Positions 1 to 8,195 of a stretch of 64,000 nt of DNA are shown piece after piece. Source of the DNA: Ewingella allii (lineage in GTDB: Bacteria; Pseudomonadota; Gammaproteobacteria; Enterobacterales; Enterobacteriaceae); NCBI RefSeq assembly GCF_044430645.1, contig NZ_JAWUDN010000002.1:62001-126000 (forward strand), read 5' to 3'. The notes below the pieces were generated by a model. That model was not told where the DNA came from and did no database searches. It saw only the letters and a list, made by a program, of their open reading frames with translations. The position numbers and the translations under genes were made by a program. Each line of letters begins with the position of its first letter. Position 1 is the first letter of the stretch.

Positions 1-826
1 TTTTGACCATATCCTGCGTCAACACGCCGGGGCCAGAACAACCGAGGAAAATGTCTGCATTAGGGATAGCATCGGCCAGCGTGCGCTGCCCGTTGTCATC
101 TATCGCATAGGCGGCTTTGGTTTCCGCCATGTTCTCTTCGCGGCCTTTGTAGATAACCCCGCGCGAATCACAGGCGGTGATGTTATGGCGCTTCAGGCCT
201 AGTGCGACCAACAGGTTCAGGCAGGCAATGGCTGAGGCACCGGCCCCTGATACCACCAGACGGACATCAGAAATGTTTTTACCCACCACTCGCAGACCGT
301 TGAGCACGGCGGCGGTACAGATAATGGCGGTGCCGTGCTGGTCATCATGGAACACAGGAATTTTCATGCGTTCACGCAGCTTTTGCTCAATGTAAAAGCA
401 TTCCGGCGCTTTGATATCTTCCAGATTGATGCCGCCAAAGGTCGGCTCCAGGGCGGCGATCACGTCTATCAGTTTGTCCGGATCTAACTCGTCGACTTCG
501 ATATCAAACACATCAATGCCAGCGAATTTCTTAAACAATACGCCTTTACCTTCCATCACCGGTTTGCCCGCCAGTGCCCCGATGTTACCCAACCCAAGCA
601 CCGCCGTGCCGTTTGAAATCACGGCAACCAAATTGCCTCTGGCGGTGTATTTGTAGGCCGCCAGCGGATCTTTTTGAATTTCAAGGCAAGGAGCCGCTAC
701 GCCCGGAGAGTAAGCCAGCGCTAAATCACGCTGAGTGGCGAGGGGTTTGGTCGGAGAAACCTGAATCTTTCCCGGTACAGGAAACTCATGAAAATCGAGC
801 GCACTTTGTTTCAGCTGTTCATCCAT
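1..826 (-). CDS. maeB: NADP-dependent malic enzyme MaeB, 5' part
   Basis: Oxidative decarboxylation of malate to pyruvate with NADP+, supplying NADPH and pyruvate in the cytoplasm. The reading frame runs off the left edge, so only about the first 275 residues are present. They begin MDEQLKQSALDFHEFPVPGK and contain the malic-enzyme segments LALAYSPGVAAPCLEI, GNLVAVISNGTAVLGLGNIGALAGKPVMEGK and PVFHDDQHGTAIICTAAVLNGL, then the start of the NADP-binding Rossmann fold (VVSGAGASAIACLNLL). In MaeB-type enzymes a phosphotransacetylase-like domain follows; that part would lie outside the window. The start is the ATG at 826, with AGAGG upstream on the coding strand. It is divergent from talA across 439 bases, the same neighbourhood as maeB-talA-tktB in E. 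coli. The identification is secure. Confidence 0.95.
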   Translation of the reverse strand, partial: MDEQLKQSALDFHEFPVPGKIQVSPTKPLATQRDLALAYSPGVAAPCLEIQKDPLAAYKYTARGNLVAVISNGTAVLGLGNIGALAGKPVMEGKGVLFKKFAGIDVFDIEVDELDPDKLIDVIAALEPTFGGINLEDIKAPECFYIEQKLRERMKIPVFHDDQHGTAIICTAAVLNGLRVVGKNISDVRLVVSGAGASAIACLNLLVALGLKRHNITACDSRGVIYKGREENMAETKAAYAIDDNGQRTLADAIPNADIFLGCSGPGVLTQDMVK

Positions 827-1265
827 CGTCGGGGCCTCTTTTCTTTTTGTAGGTGAGGTAGTTATTCGTCGTTTTTGTAGGGTCATCTGTAGAGATCGGG
901 AAGGCTTTGAGTTCGGCCTTTCACGAAATCTAGTATAGGTAACTTGCCACGACAAACTATGAAGCACGACCAAAATCGAGTCGTTACATCGCTTACTTTT
1001 CGTTCACGGAAGACATCTCGCAAAAATGAACTACGCTTAAAGTTCCCCCTTGCGCAACTCAGGTTGAACGTTCAGCCTTGCGTTAGCTTTTGTGTTTTCC
1101 ATTGCTCTGGCCCATCACAACAATCAGAAAAAGCACATTCAAATTGTTAACAAATTGATGCAGGGTATGAGCCCCACGTAAAAAGTTGCGCCACGAGTTG
1201 CGCAACGGCGCGCAAGATTTTTGATAACAATGCTTGCAAGACGAAAAGCATTTAAAGGAGTAGAG
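827..1265. promoter_or_regulatory. maeB-talA divergent intergenic region
   Basis: No credible gene is seen in these 439 bases, which must hold both the maeB and the talA promoters. Visible features are TTGCGCAAC at 1050-1058, GTTGCGCCAC at 1185-1194 and the perfect palindrome GTTGCGCAAC at 1197-1206; the last two begin 12 bases apart. A TTGTTAACAA palindrome lies at about 1144-1153. The repeated GTTGCGC words could be operator sites for talA, but no regulator can be named. A strong ribosome binding site (AAAGGAG) ends six bases before the talA ATG. Confidence 0.5.
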
Positions 1266-2216
1266 ATGAACCAGTTAGACGCACTGAAAAAATTGACCAC
1301 GGTGGTCGCCGACAGTGGCGACATTGAATCTATCCGTCATTTCGAACCGCAAGATGCCACCACCAACCCATCCTTAATCCTCAAAGCCGCCGATTTGCCG
1401 CAGTATCAAGGGCTTATCAAAGACGCGCTGGATTACGCTCGCAATAAAGGTGGCAGCAAAGAGACTCAAATAGTCAATGCCAGCGACAGGCTCGCCGTTA
1501 ACATCGGGTTAGAAATCCTGAAAAGCGTGCCGGGTCGCATTTCGACAGAGGTCGATGCTCGCCTCTCTTTCGACCGTGAACAGTGTCTGGCCAAAGCGCG
1601 TAAGCTGATTGCGATGTATGAAGAGAAAGGCGTTGATAAATCACGCATTCTCATCAAGCTGGCGTCAACCTGGGAAGGCATCAAAGCCGCCGAAGAGTTA
1701 GAACGCGAAGGTATCAACTGTAACCTGACTCTGTTGTTCTCCTTCGCTCAGGCCCGCGCTTGTGCCGAAGCTGGCGTGTACCTGATCTCCCCATTCGTCG
1801 GCCGTATCTATGACTGGTATAAAGCCAAAGAGCCAAATGCGACCTATGATGTCGAAAAAGATCCGGGTGTGAAATCCGTCCGTGATATCTATGAATACTA
1901 CAAATCCCATAAATATCAGACCGTGATCATGGGGGCCAGCTTCCGCAAAGTGGAACAAATTCTGGCCCTGGCCGGTTGTGACCGCCTGACTATCTCCCCG
2001 AATTTGTTAGAAGAGCTGAAAGCCAGCACCGCGCCGGTAGAACGCAAACTTGAACCTTCAACGAAAGGTTCCCCTCAGCCTGAGCCACTGACTGAGAGCG
2101 AGTTCCGCTGGTTGCACAATCAGGATCCAATGGCGGTTGAAAAACTGTCCGAAGGTATCCGTACTTTCGCCGTTGACCAGCAGAAGCTGGAAGACATGCT
2201 GGCCGCTGAACTTTAA
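1266..2216 (+). CDS. talA: Transaldolase A
   Basis: Transfers a dihydroxyacetone unit between sedoheptulose-7-phosphate and glyceraldehyde-3-phosphate in the non-oxidative pentose phosphate pathway (cytoplasm). The protein has 316 residues, the length of E. coli TalA. It shows the N-terminal transaldolase signature around residues 30-40 (DATTNPSLILKA) and the Schiff-base lysine K131 in ILIKLASTWEG, followed by NCNLTLLFSFAQA. I chose the ATG at 1266 over an upstream in-frame start because AAAGGAG precedes it and MNQLDALKKLTTVV is the family's normal N-terminus. It lies 17 bases upstream of the transketolase gene, so the two consecutive enzymes are almost surely co-transcribed. The paralogue name talA rather than talB is assigned from position beside maeB and tkt. 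Confidence 0.95.
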   Translation: MNQLDALKKLTTVVADSGDIESIRHFEPQDATTNPSLILKAADLPQYQGLIKDALDYARNKGGSKETQIVNASDRLAVNIGLEILKSVPGRISTEVDARLSFDREQCLAKARKLIAMYEEKGVDKSRILIKLASTWEGIKAAEELEREGINCNLTLLFSFAQARACAEAGVYLISPFVGRIYDWYKAKEPNATYDVEKDPGVKSVRDIYEYYKSHKYQTVIMGASFRKVEQILALAGCDRLTISPNLLEELKASTAPVERKLEPSTKGSPQPEPLTESEFRWLHNQDPMAVEKLSEGIRTFAVDQQKLEDMLAAEL

Positions 2217-2233
2217 TTAACTGGAGTCGAATA

Positions 2234-4228
2234 ATGCCTTCTCGTAAAGAGCTTGCGAACGCTATCCGCGCATTGAGTATGGACGCCGTACAGAAAGCCA
2301 ATTCTGGTCACCCAGGCGCCCCGATGGGCATGGCAGATATTGCCGAAGTCCTATGGCGTGACTATATGAATCATAACCCGACCAACCCAAACTGGGCCGA
2401 TCGCGACCGTTTTGTACTGTCTAACGGCCACGGCTCAATGCTGATTTACAGCCTGCTGCATCTTACTGGCTACGACCTGCCAATCAGCGAATTGGCTAAT
2501 TTCCGCCAACTGCACTCCAAAACGCCGGGCCACCCAGAATATGGCTACACGCCGGGCGTGGAAACCACCACCGGCCCGTTGGGTCAGGGCATTGCCAACG
2601 CCGTAGGTTTTGCGATTGCCGAGCGCACGCTGGCGGCGCAGTTCAACAAGCCGGGTCACGACATCGTTGACCACCATACCTACGCCTTCTTGGGCGACGG
2701 CTGCATGATGGAAGGTATTTCCCACGAAGCCTCATCCCTGGCCGGTACCATGAAGCTCGGCAAACTGACCGCGTTTTATGATGACAACGGCATTTCCATT
2801 GACGGTCACGTCGAAGGCTGGTTTACCGATGACACCGCTAAGCGTTTTGAAGCCTACGGCTGGCACGTGATCCGCGGTGTTGACGGCCATGACTCCGAAG
2901 CCATCAAGAAAGCCATTGATGAAGCTCACAAAGTCACCGACAAGCCTTCACTGCTGCTGTGTAAAACCGTGATTGCCTTCGGCTCGCCGAACAAAGCCGG
3001 GACTCACGAGGCGCACGGCGCGGCTCTGGGTAACGATGAAGTGGCGGCAACCCGTAAAAACATCGGCTGGACCCACGCGCCGTTTGAGATCCCACAGGAT
3101 ATTTATGCCGGTTGGGACGCGAAAGAAGCCGGTAAAGCCAAAGAAGCCGCGTGGAACGCCAAGTTTGACGCCTACGCCCAAGCGCATCCTGAATTGGCAA
3201 AAGAGTTTAAACGCCGCGTGCAAGGCGAACTGCCAGCCAATTGGGCCACTGAGTCGCAGAAATTTATCGAAGAGTTGCAGGCCAAACCTGCCAACATCGC
3301 CAGCCGTAAGGCCTCACAGAACACGCTGGAAGCTTTCGGCAAAGTGCTGCCAGAGTTCCTCGGCGGCTCCGCTGACCTCGCGCCAAGCAACCTGACCATG
3401 TGGTCTGGCTCGAAATCGCTGGGCGATGACCTTGCCGGTAACTACATTCACTACGGCGTGCGCGAATTCGGTATGACCGCCATCAGTAACGGTATCGCGC
3501 TGCACGGCGGCTTCCTGCCGTACTCTGCCACCTTCCTGATGTTCGTTGAATATGCCCGTAACGCGGTGCGTATGGCGGCATTGATGAAGATCCGCAATAT
3601 CTTCGTCTATACCCATGACTCCATCGGTCTGGGCGAAGATGGCCCAACCCACCAGCCGGTCGAGCAAATGGCCAGCCTGCGCGTTACGCCAAACATGAGC
3701 ACCTGGCGTCCGGCGGATCAGGTGGAGTCTGCCGTAGCCTGGAAATATGCCATTGAGCGCAACGATGGCCCGGCGGCGCTGATTTTCTCTCGTCAAAACC
3801 TGACCCAACAGCCGCGTACCAAGGAGCAAGTCGCCAATATTGCTCGCGGTGGCTATGTGCTGAAAGACAGTGAAGGTACGCCGGACATTATCCTGATCGC
3901 CACGGGTTCAGAAGTGGGCATCACCGTGGAAGCGGCTGATAAGCTGGCAGCATCTGGTACTAAAGTGCGCGTGGTTTCTATGCCATCGACCGACGCATTC
4001 GACAAACAGGACGCGGCTTACCGTGAATCCGTGCTGCCAAAAGCCGTCACCGCGCGCGTCGCGATAGAAGCTGGGATTGCCGACTACTGGTACAAATACG
4101 TCGGGTTAAACGGCGCGGTAGTGGGCATGCACAGCTTCGGCGAGTCTGCTCCGGCTGATCTGCTGTTCAAAGAGTTCGGCTTTACCGTGGATAACGTGGT
4201 GGCTCAGGCTCAGTCATTACTCAAGTAA
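2234..4228 (+). CDS. tktB: Transketolase
   Basis: Thiamine-diphosphate-dependent transfer of two-carbon ketol units between sugar phosphates, linking glycolysis and the pentose phosphate pathway. The 664-residue protein carries the substrate segment SGHPGAPMGMA (about residues 24-34), the ThDP/Mg motif beginning LGDGCMMEG and ending in the DNGISIDG block (about 154-190), the pyrimidine domain with THDSIGLGEDGPTHQP (about 461-476), and a C-terminal domain. Length is typical. The start ATG at 2234 follows CTGGAG. In E. coli the talA-linked copy is tktB; the symbol follows this position, though in species with a single transketolase it would be called tktA. A terminator follows. Confidence 0.93.
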   Translation: MPSRKELANAIRALSMDAVQKANSGHPGAPMGMADIAEVLWRDYMNHNPTNPNWADRDRFVLSNGHGSMLIYSLLHLTGYDLPISELANFRQLHSKTPGHPEYGYTPGVETTTGPLGQGIANAVGFAIAERTLAAQFNKPGHDIVDHHTYAFLGDGCMMEGISHEASSLAGTMKLGKLTAFYDDNGISIDGHVEGWFTDDTAKRFEAYGWHVIRGVDGHDSEAIKKAIDEAHKVTDKPSLLLCKTVIAFGSPNKAGTHEAHGAALGNDEVAATRKNIGWTHAPFEIPQDIYAGWDAKEAGKAKEAAWNAKFDAYAQAHPELAKEFKRRVQGELPANWATESQKFIEELQAKPANIASRKASQNTLEAFGKVLPEFLGGSADLAPSNLTMWSGSKSLGDDLAGNYIHYGVREFGMTAISNGIALHGGFLPYSATFLMFVEYARNAVRMAALMKIRNIFVYTHDSIGLGEDGPTHQPVEQMASLRVTPNMSTWRPADQVESAVAWKYAIERNDGPAALIFSRQNLTQQPRTKEQVANIARGGYVLKDSEGTPDIILIATGSEVGITVEAADKLAASGTKVRVVSMPSTDAFDKQDAAYRESVLPKAVTARVAIEAGIADYWYKYVGLNGAVVGMHSFGESAPADLLFKEFGFTVDNVVAQAQSLLK

Positions 4229-4250
4229 TGAGCTAATCAACCAAAAGCAA

Positions 4251-4276
4251 AAGGCATCCCGAGGGATGCCTTTTTT
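4251..4276 (+). terminator. Terminator after talA-tkt
   Basis: A ten-base perfect inverted repeat (AAGGCATCCC / GGGATGCCTT, 4251-4272) with a very short loop, followed directly by a run of T. This is a classical intrinsic terminator 22 bases after the transketolase stop. The complementary A tract may let it also serve the convergent ypfG gene. Confidence 0.9.
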
Positions 4277-4306
4277 GTCTACGGAGAAACGTTAACCCGT
4301 TGGAAG

Positions 4307-5383
4307 TCAGCGTTTTTGCGTTACCCACAATACCGGCCACTCGCCGCCACTGCTGTAACCATCACAGCTTGGCTCGGAGGAGAACGAGGTCAGCTGGAAA
4401 GCTTTACCGTCGAAAACCCAGCGAGAAGCCACACCGCAATCGCCAATGCCTCGGCCTTTGTCAAAGGTAGACAGCTCGCCGGTTTTCGGGTCAAAGTCGG
4501 CGTTGATAAGCTCCGGCGACTCCTCTTCATCCCCCAGTTTGAACGGCATATTGAGAGCCAAATCTTCCGTTTTATAAGGAGCCTGACGCGACACGCTAAA
4601 ACCAAGGACAAACAGGTTATAGGCCCCCATATCGCAGTTGACCGTCATCAGCGCCTTATCATTACTCAAGGCAAACAGGTGGACTTCCCGCTCAGACGGC
4701 TCAAGGCTGCAATCATTGTTATCAATAGTGGCGGCGGCATTCTGGGTAATGGCCGAGATTTCGGTGTCAGTTAAAGGATGAGGTTCACTAAAGCGCGGCT
4801 GAAAAGGGGCCGCTGGTGCCAGCGGAACCGTGTTGGCTGGTTTATTACCTCGGTTTGCCCAGGCAGTTTTCGTGCCGACGCGTCCCTGCTGGGCGTCAAT
4901 TGCCAGCAGCGCGGCCTTCAAGCCTTTCAAAGAGATAGCAGGTTTAACGGCCTGCTGTGGATCCAGCTTGCCGGTTAACTGAATGGTATTGCCTTCGCGG
5001 ATCGCGGCGATAAACTCATTTACCACCAGACGATTGCTGGTCGTCAGGCTGTTTTTACTGACATCCCATTCGCGGTGATTAAAGGGTAAAGTTCTGCCAT
5101 CAAGCTGTAAACGATTGGCGATAGGCTGCTCGCTGCCTAAATCATCGCCACTGCGCTGGTAATCAATTTTAATCGCGGCCCGCCCTTCTGGCCCGGCATC
5201 GCGAGAAATATTGAGAATCAGTTCCTGCCCGTCCTGCGAATTTCTGGCGGAACAGTGGTTGAGGTTGTCGCAACTGAGCTGCCAGTCGTTGTAGATAGTT
5301 TGTAGAGGATCGGCAAAAGCGCTAGAGGCGAAGAGGCCTGCCAGCACAAAAAGGGGAGCGGTTATCCAGTTGGCGTTCATCAC
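4307..5383 (-). CDS. ypfG: DUF1176 periplasmic protein YpfG
   Basis: Function unknown. The 358-residue protein begins with a Sec signal peptide (MNANWITAPLFVLAGLFASSAFA, cleavage likely after AFA), so the mature protein should be periplasmic. The body matches the DUF1176 family in length and pattern: a conserved early DWQLSCDNLNHCSA-like stretch with paired cysteines, and a C-terminal RGIGDCGVASRWVFDG / SSEPSCDGYSSGGEWPVLW region with further cysteines, suggesting disulfides. In E. coli ypfG sits between tktB and nudK, as here. Two adjacent ATG codons (5383 and 5380) are possible starts. It is convergent with tkt and divergent from the next secreted-protein gene. Confidence 0.85.
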   Translation of the reverse strand: MMNANWITAPLFVLAGLFASSAFADPLQTIYNDWQLSCDNLNHCSARNSQDGQELILNISRDAGPEGRAAIKIDYQRSGDDLGSEQPIANRLQLDGRTLPFNHREWDVSKNSLTTSNRLVVNEFIAAIREGNTIQLTGKLDPQQAVKPAISLKGLKAALLAIDAQQGRVGTKTAWANRGNKPANTVPLAPAAPFQPRFSEPHPLTDTEISAITQNAAATIDNNDCSLEPSEREVHLFALSNDKALMTVNCDMGAYNLFVLGFSVSRQAPYKTEDLALNMPFKLGDEEESPELINADFDPKTGELSTFDKGRGIGDCGVASRWVFDGKAFQLTSFSSEPSCDGYSSGGEWPVLWVTQKR

Positions 5384-5567
5384 TTTCTGCTCTTTTTTGA
5401 ATTCATCGACCTGATAATAGCTTAAGAGGATGCCGAGCCATTAAAATTAATTTTGCGACAAAACTTTCACTGTCTCATCAGACTGATATTCTGTAGCGCG
5501 GTTGTCTGGGGCCGAAAAATAGATAAAAAAGATGCAAAAAGCATCATCGTCTTTTCAGGAGAAACGG

Positions 5568-6740
5568 ATGAAGTTTTGGATAGTTTGGGTGGCGCTTTTC
5601 TCGATGTCGGCCTTTGCTGAAGAACCTCTTTCAGTATTCACCGGCACGTTAGGTAAGGCCAACATAGTCGTCGAGTTAGACCTGAATAAGCCGCAAGAGG
5701 TAACCGGGCGCTATTTCTATCAGAAATATCGGCTGGACCTGCCTTTGAGCGGCACGCTGAAAAATAATGAGTTGAGCCTGACTGAAGGCGCTGACGATTT
5801 TGATGATACTCCACACCCTTCCCTCACTTTGGAGCATGATCCACAGGGCAACTGGCAAGGTACCTGGACCGACCCGAAAGGCAAATCGCTGCCTGTAAGC
5901 TTCAAGCCCGCAGCCCTGCCAGATAAGAGTGATGACAGCTATCCGGGTTCTCTGCTGCACAGTGACCCTTATGAGTATTTGCGCCTTTCTGGCATCAATC
6001 TAGTGGAGGGCAAGCAGCAGGATTTCATGGGATTCACCCTGCAGTGGTGGAGCGAGCCGCAGTCAAATATCAGCCTGTTCGAAGTGGTTTCTGGCTACCC
6101 GCAAAAGCAGATGGAAGCCATCAATACCCGGCTTCGCGCCCGCCTGTGGCAAGAAGTGATCAGTTGGCACGCCTGCATGCTGGGCGCCACGCGCTTTGGC
6201 GAGGGTGATTATAGCCAGACGGTGACGCCGACCTATATGTCAGCAGACGTGGTAAGCGTTAGTCTGTTTACCAACTATGACTGTGGCGGCGCGCACCCTG
6301 ATTTCGGCGAGTCCCCCATTAACCTCAATGCGAAAACCGCCGAGCCGCTGACGTTGGAAGACGTGCTGTGGGTAGGTGAAGGTAAACCTTTCCACTATAG
6401 CGAAGCAGAAGACCGCGCCGCGCCGGGTGCCAGCGACGTGGACTTCGACACCTTTTCGGCCTATCGCGAGAAAAAATTTGCACCTTGGTTGGTAAAAGAG
6501 ATGGCCCTTGCTCATCCCACAGAGATGGTTAAGCCCACCGAGGATAGCGATGATGATTGCGACTATTCGGATGCACAGGTTTGGCATTTCCCTGCGTGGT
6601 ATTTGACAGCTAAGGGGATCTATTTTGGTCCATCCTTTGCCCGCGTGATGCGTTCTTGCGAAGGACCAGACTGGTCGATATTGCCGTGGAGCGCCATTGA
6701 TGGCCATACAGGTAACGTGAAGCTGCACTTGCCGCAGTAG
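5568..6740 (+). CDS. Secreted protein of unknown function
   Basis: I do not recognise this 390-residue protein at gene-name level. The start at 5568 (MKFWIVWVALFSMSAFAEE) is chosen because AGGAGA lies 5-10 bases upstream and it gives a clean signal peptide with cleavage after AFA; an upstream in-frame start would bury the signal. The mature part has two visible parts: an N-terminal half rich in beta-type sequence (GTLGKANIVVELDLNKPQEVTGRYFY, then GNWQGTWTDPKGKSLPVSF), and a C-terminal half with SVSLFTNYDCGGAHPDFGESPINLNAKTAEPLTLEDVLW and CEGPDWSILPW. The second part recalls DUF3298/RsiV-like periplasmic domains, but this is only an impression. It is divergent from ypfG (184 bases apart), another secreted protein of unknown role. 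It ends at a hairpin shared with nudK. Confidence 0.75.
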   Translation: MKFWIVWVALFSMSAFAEEPLSVFTGTLGKANIVVELDLNKPQEVTGRYFYQKYRLDLPLSGTLKNNELSLTEGADDFDDTPHPSLTLEHDPQGNWQGTWTDPKGKSLPVSFKPAALPDKSDDSYPGSLLHSDPYEYLRLSGINLVEGKQQDFMGFTLQWWSEPQSNISLFEVVSGYPQKQMEAINTRLRARLWQEVISWHACMLGATRFGEGDYSQTVTPTYMSADVVSVSLFTNYDCGGAHPDFGESPINLNAKTAEPLTLEDVLWVGEGKPFHYSEAEDRAAPGASDVDFDTFSAYREKKFAPWLVKEMALAHPTEMVKPTEDSDDDCDYSDAQVWHFPAWYLTAKGIYFGPSFARVMRSCEGPDWSILPWSAIDGHTGNVKLHLPQ

Positions 6741-6767
6741 CTTTGCTACTTTCAGACCTCACGCTGA

Positions 6768-6801
6768 CCACGCAAAGGGCTTTTCTCAGCCTTTTGCGTG
6801 G
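6768..6801. terminator. Bidirectional hairpin between convergent genes
   Basis: The arms CCACGCAAAGGGC (6768-6780) and GCCTTTTGCGTGG (6789-6801) pair at 12 of 13 positions around an 8-base loop. It sits in the 78-base gap between the secreted-protein gene and convergent nudK. There is no long T tract on either strand, so termination is inferred mainly from position. Confidence 0.6.
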
Positions 6802-6818
6802 TGATTCAGCGGATAAGA

Positions 6819-7394
6819 TTACGCCATCCAACCCTGCGTCTGGGCATATTGCAGCAGCATAATGGTTTTGCCGTCCTTGATGCGCCCGTCTTTGATCATC
6901 TCCAGCGCCTGAGTAAAGGGCAGCTCTACCACTTCAATATCTTCATCGTCCACGCCGCCGCCGGAATAGGCGCGCTGCGAGTCATCATATTCGGCGGCAA
7001 AGAAGTGTACGACTTCCGTCACGCTGCCCGGCGACATGTAGGCTTCGAACAGCTTTTGCACCGGCCCCACCACATAGCCCGTCTCTTCAATCGCCTCTTT
7101 GCGCACGCAATCTTCCGGCGAGTCGTCGTCCAGCAGGCCTGCGCAGGTTTCCAGCAACATGCCCGTGGCATTGCCATTGACGTAAGTCGGCATGCGAAAT
7201 TGGTTAATTAGCAGGACGGTTTTTTTGTGGCGATTGTAGAGCAGAATGGTGGCCCCGTTGCCCCGGTCATAAACTTCACGAACCTGAGGTTGGCGCTCAC
7301 CGTTGTTCTTAATGAGGTCGTAGGTGTATTTGTGTAAAACGTACCAGTTATCAGAAAGTAACTGCTTTTGCACATTTTCAATCTTTGATGACAT
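6819..7394 (-). CDS. nudK: GDP-mannose pyrophosphatase NudK
   Basis: Nudix hydrolase that in E. coli cleaves GDP-mannose to GMP and mannose-1-phosphate. The protein is 191 residues, identical in length to E. coli NudK, and aligns from end to end. The Nudix core is KEAIEETGY (about residues 99-107) within GLLDDDSPEDCVRKEAIEETGY; the usual first acidic position of the box is Ser here, but the metal-binding EExG residues are intact. The downstream EAYMSPGSVTEVVHFFAAEY and GGGVDDEDIEVVELP segments are also NudK-like. It lies between ypfG and acrD, as in E. coli, but without the aegA-narQ genes found there. Confidence 0.93.
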   Translation of the reverse strand: MSSKIENVQKQLLSDNWYVLHKYTYDLIKNNGERQPQVREVYDRGNGATILLYNRHKKTVLLINQFRMPTYVNGNATGMLLETCAGLLDDDSPEDCVRKEAIEETGYVVGPVQKLFEAYMSPGSVTEVVHFFAAEYDDSQRAYSGGGVDDEDIEVVELPFTQALEMIKDGRIKDGKTIMLLQYAQTQGWMA

Positions 7395-7492
7395 ACCGCG
7401 TCCCCGCCCAATAAAAGTCAGTGAGAGAAGCCAGCCATCATAGGCGTCTTAGGGAGGGGATGACAAAGGAAATATATGCCGCGCACTGGCGT

Positions 7493-7777
7493 TTATCCTC
7501 TGGCGATGGCTTCGAGCAGCAGATCCGGGTGACGGTCAAGCCACGCGGCATCAATCGGCCCCCACTCTTTTATCTGGTAATAGCCGTCGTTATTTCTGAT
7601 CCCCTGCTGTACAAATTCGAGTTCGATGCCCATGCCCGGCAGTGCTTTCAAAACATCCTGTAATGTCCGGCGCGGCCAGCCGGTATGCGCCATTAATTTG
7701 GGTACGTTTAGGCGTGGTTCATTTTTCAACAACCAACAGAGATATAATCGGCGAGCAAAGACTGAATTCAATTCCAT
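7493..7777 (-). CDS. Small winged-helix DNA-binding protein
   Basis: A 94-residue protein with a predicted winged helix-turn-helix: CWLLKNEPRLNVPKLMAHTGWPRRTLQDVLKALPGMGIELEFVQQG has the helix-turn-recognition-helix pattern, and NNDGYYQIKEWGPID would form the wing. It resembles the short HTH_43-type family of gamma-proteobacteria; the target is unknown. I start it at the ATG at 7777 (MELNSVFARR), preceded by AGGAG at good spacing, rather than an in-frame ATG 12 codons upstream. It lies 98 bases upstream of nudK on the same strand and is divergent from acrD, so it could regulate either, but nothing in the sequence shows that. Confidence 0.75.
   Translation of the reverse strand: MELNSVFARRLYLCWLLKNEPRLNVPKLMAHTGWPRRTLQDVLKALPGMGIELEFVQQGIRNNDGYYQIKEWGPIDAAWLDRHPDLLLEAIARG

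Positions 7778-8195
<418 letters not shown>

Noticed and set aside
944..1150. 68-codon open frame between maeB and talA
   Set aside because: Composition and lack of a ribosome binding site point to chance; the region must hold two promoters.
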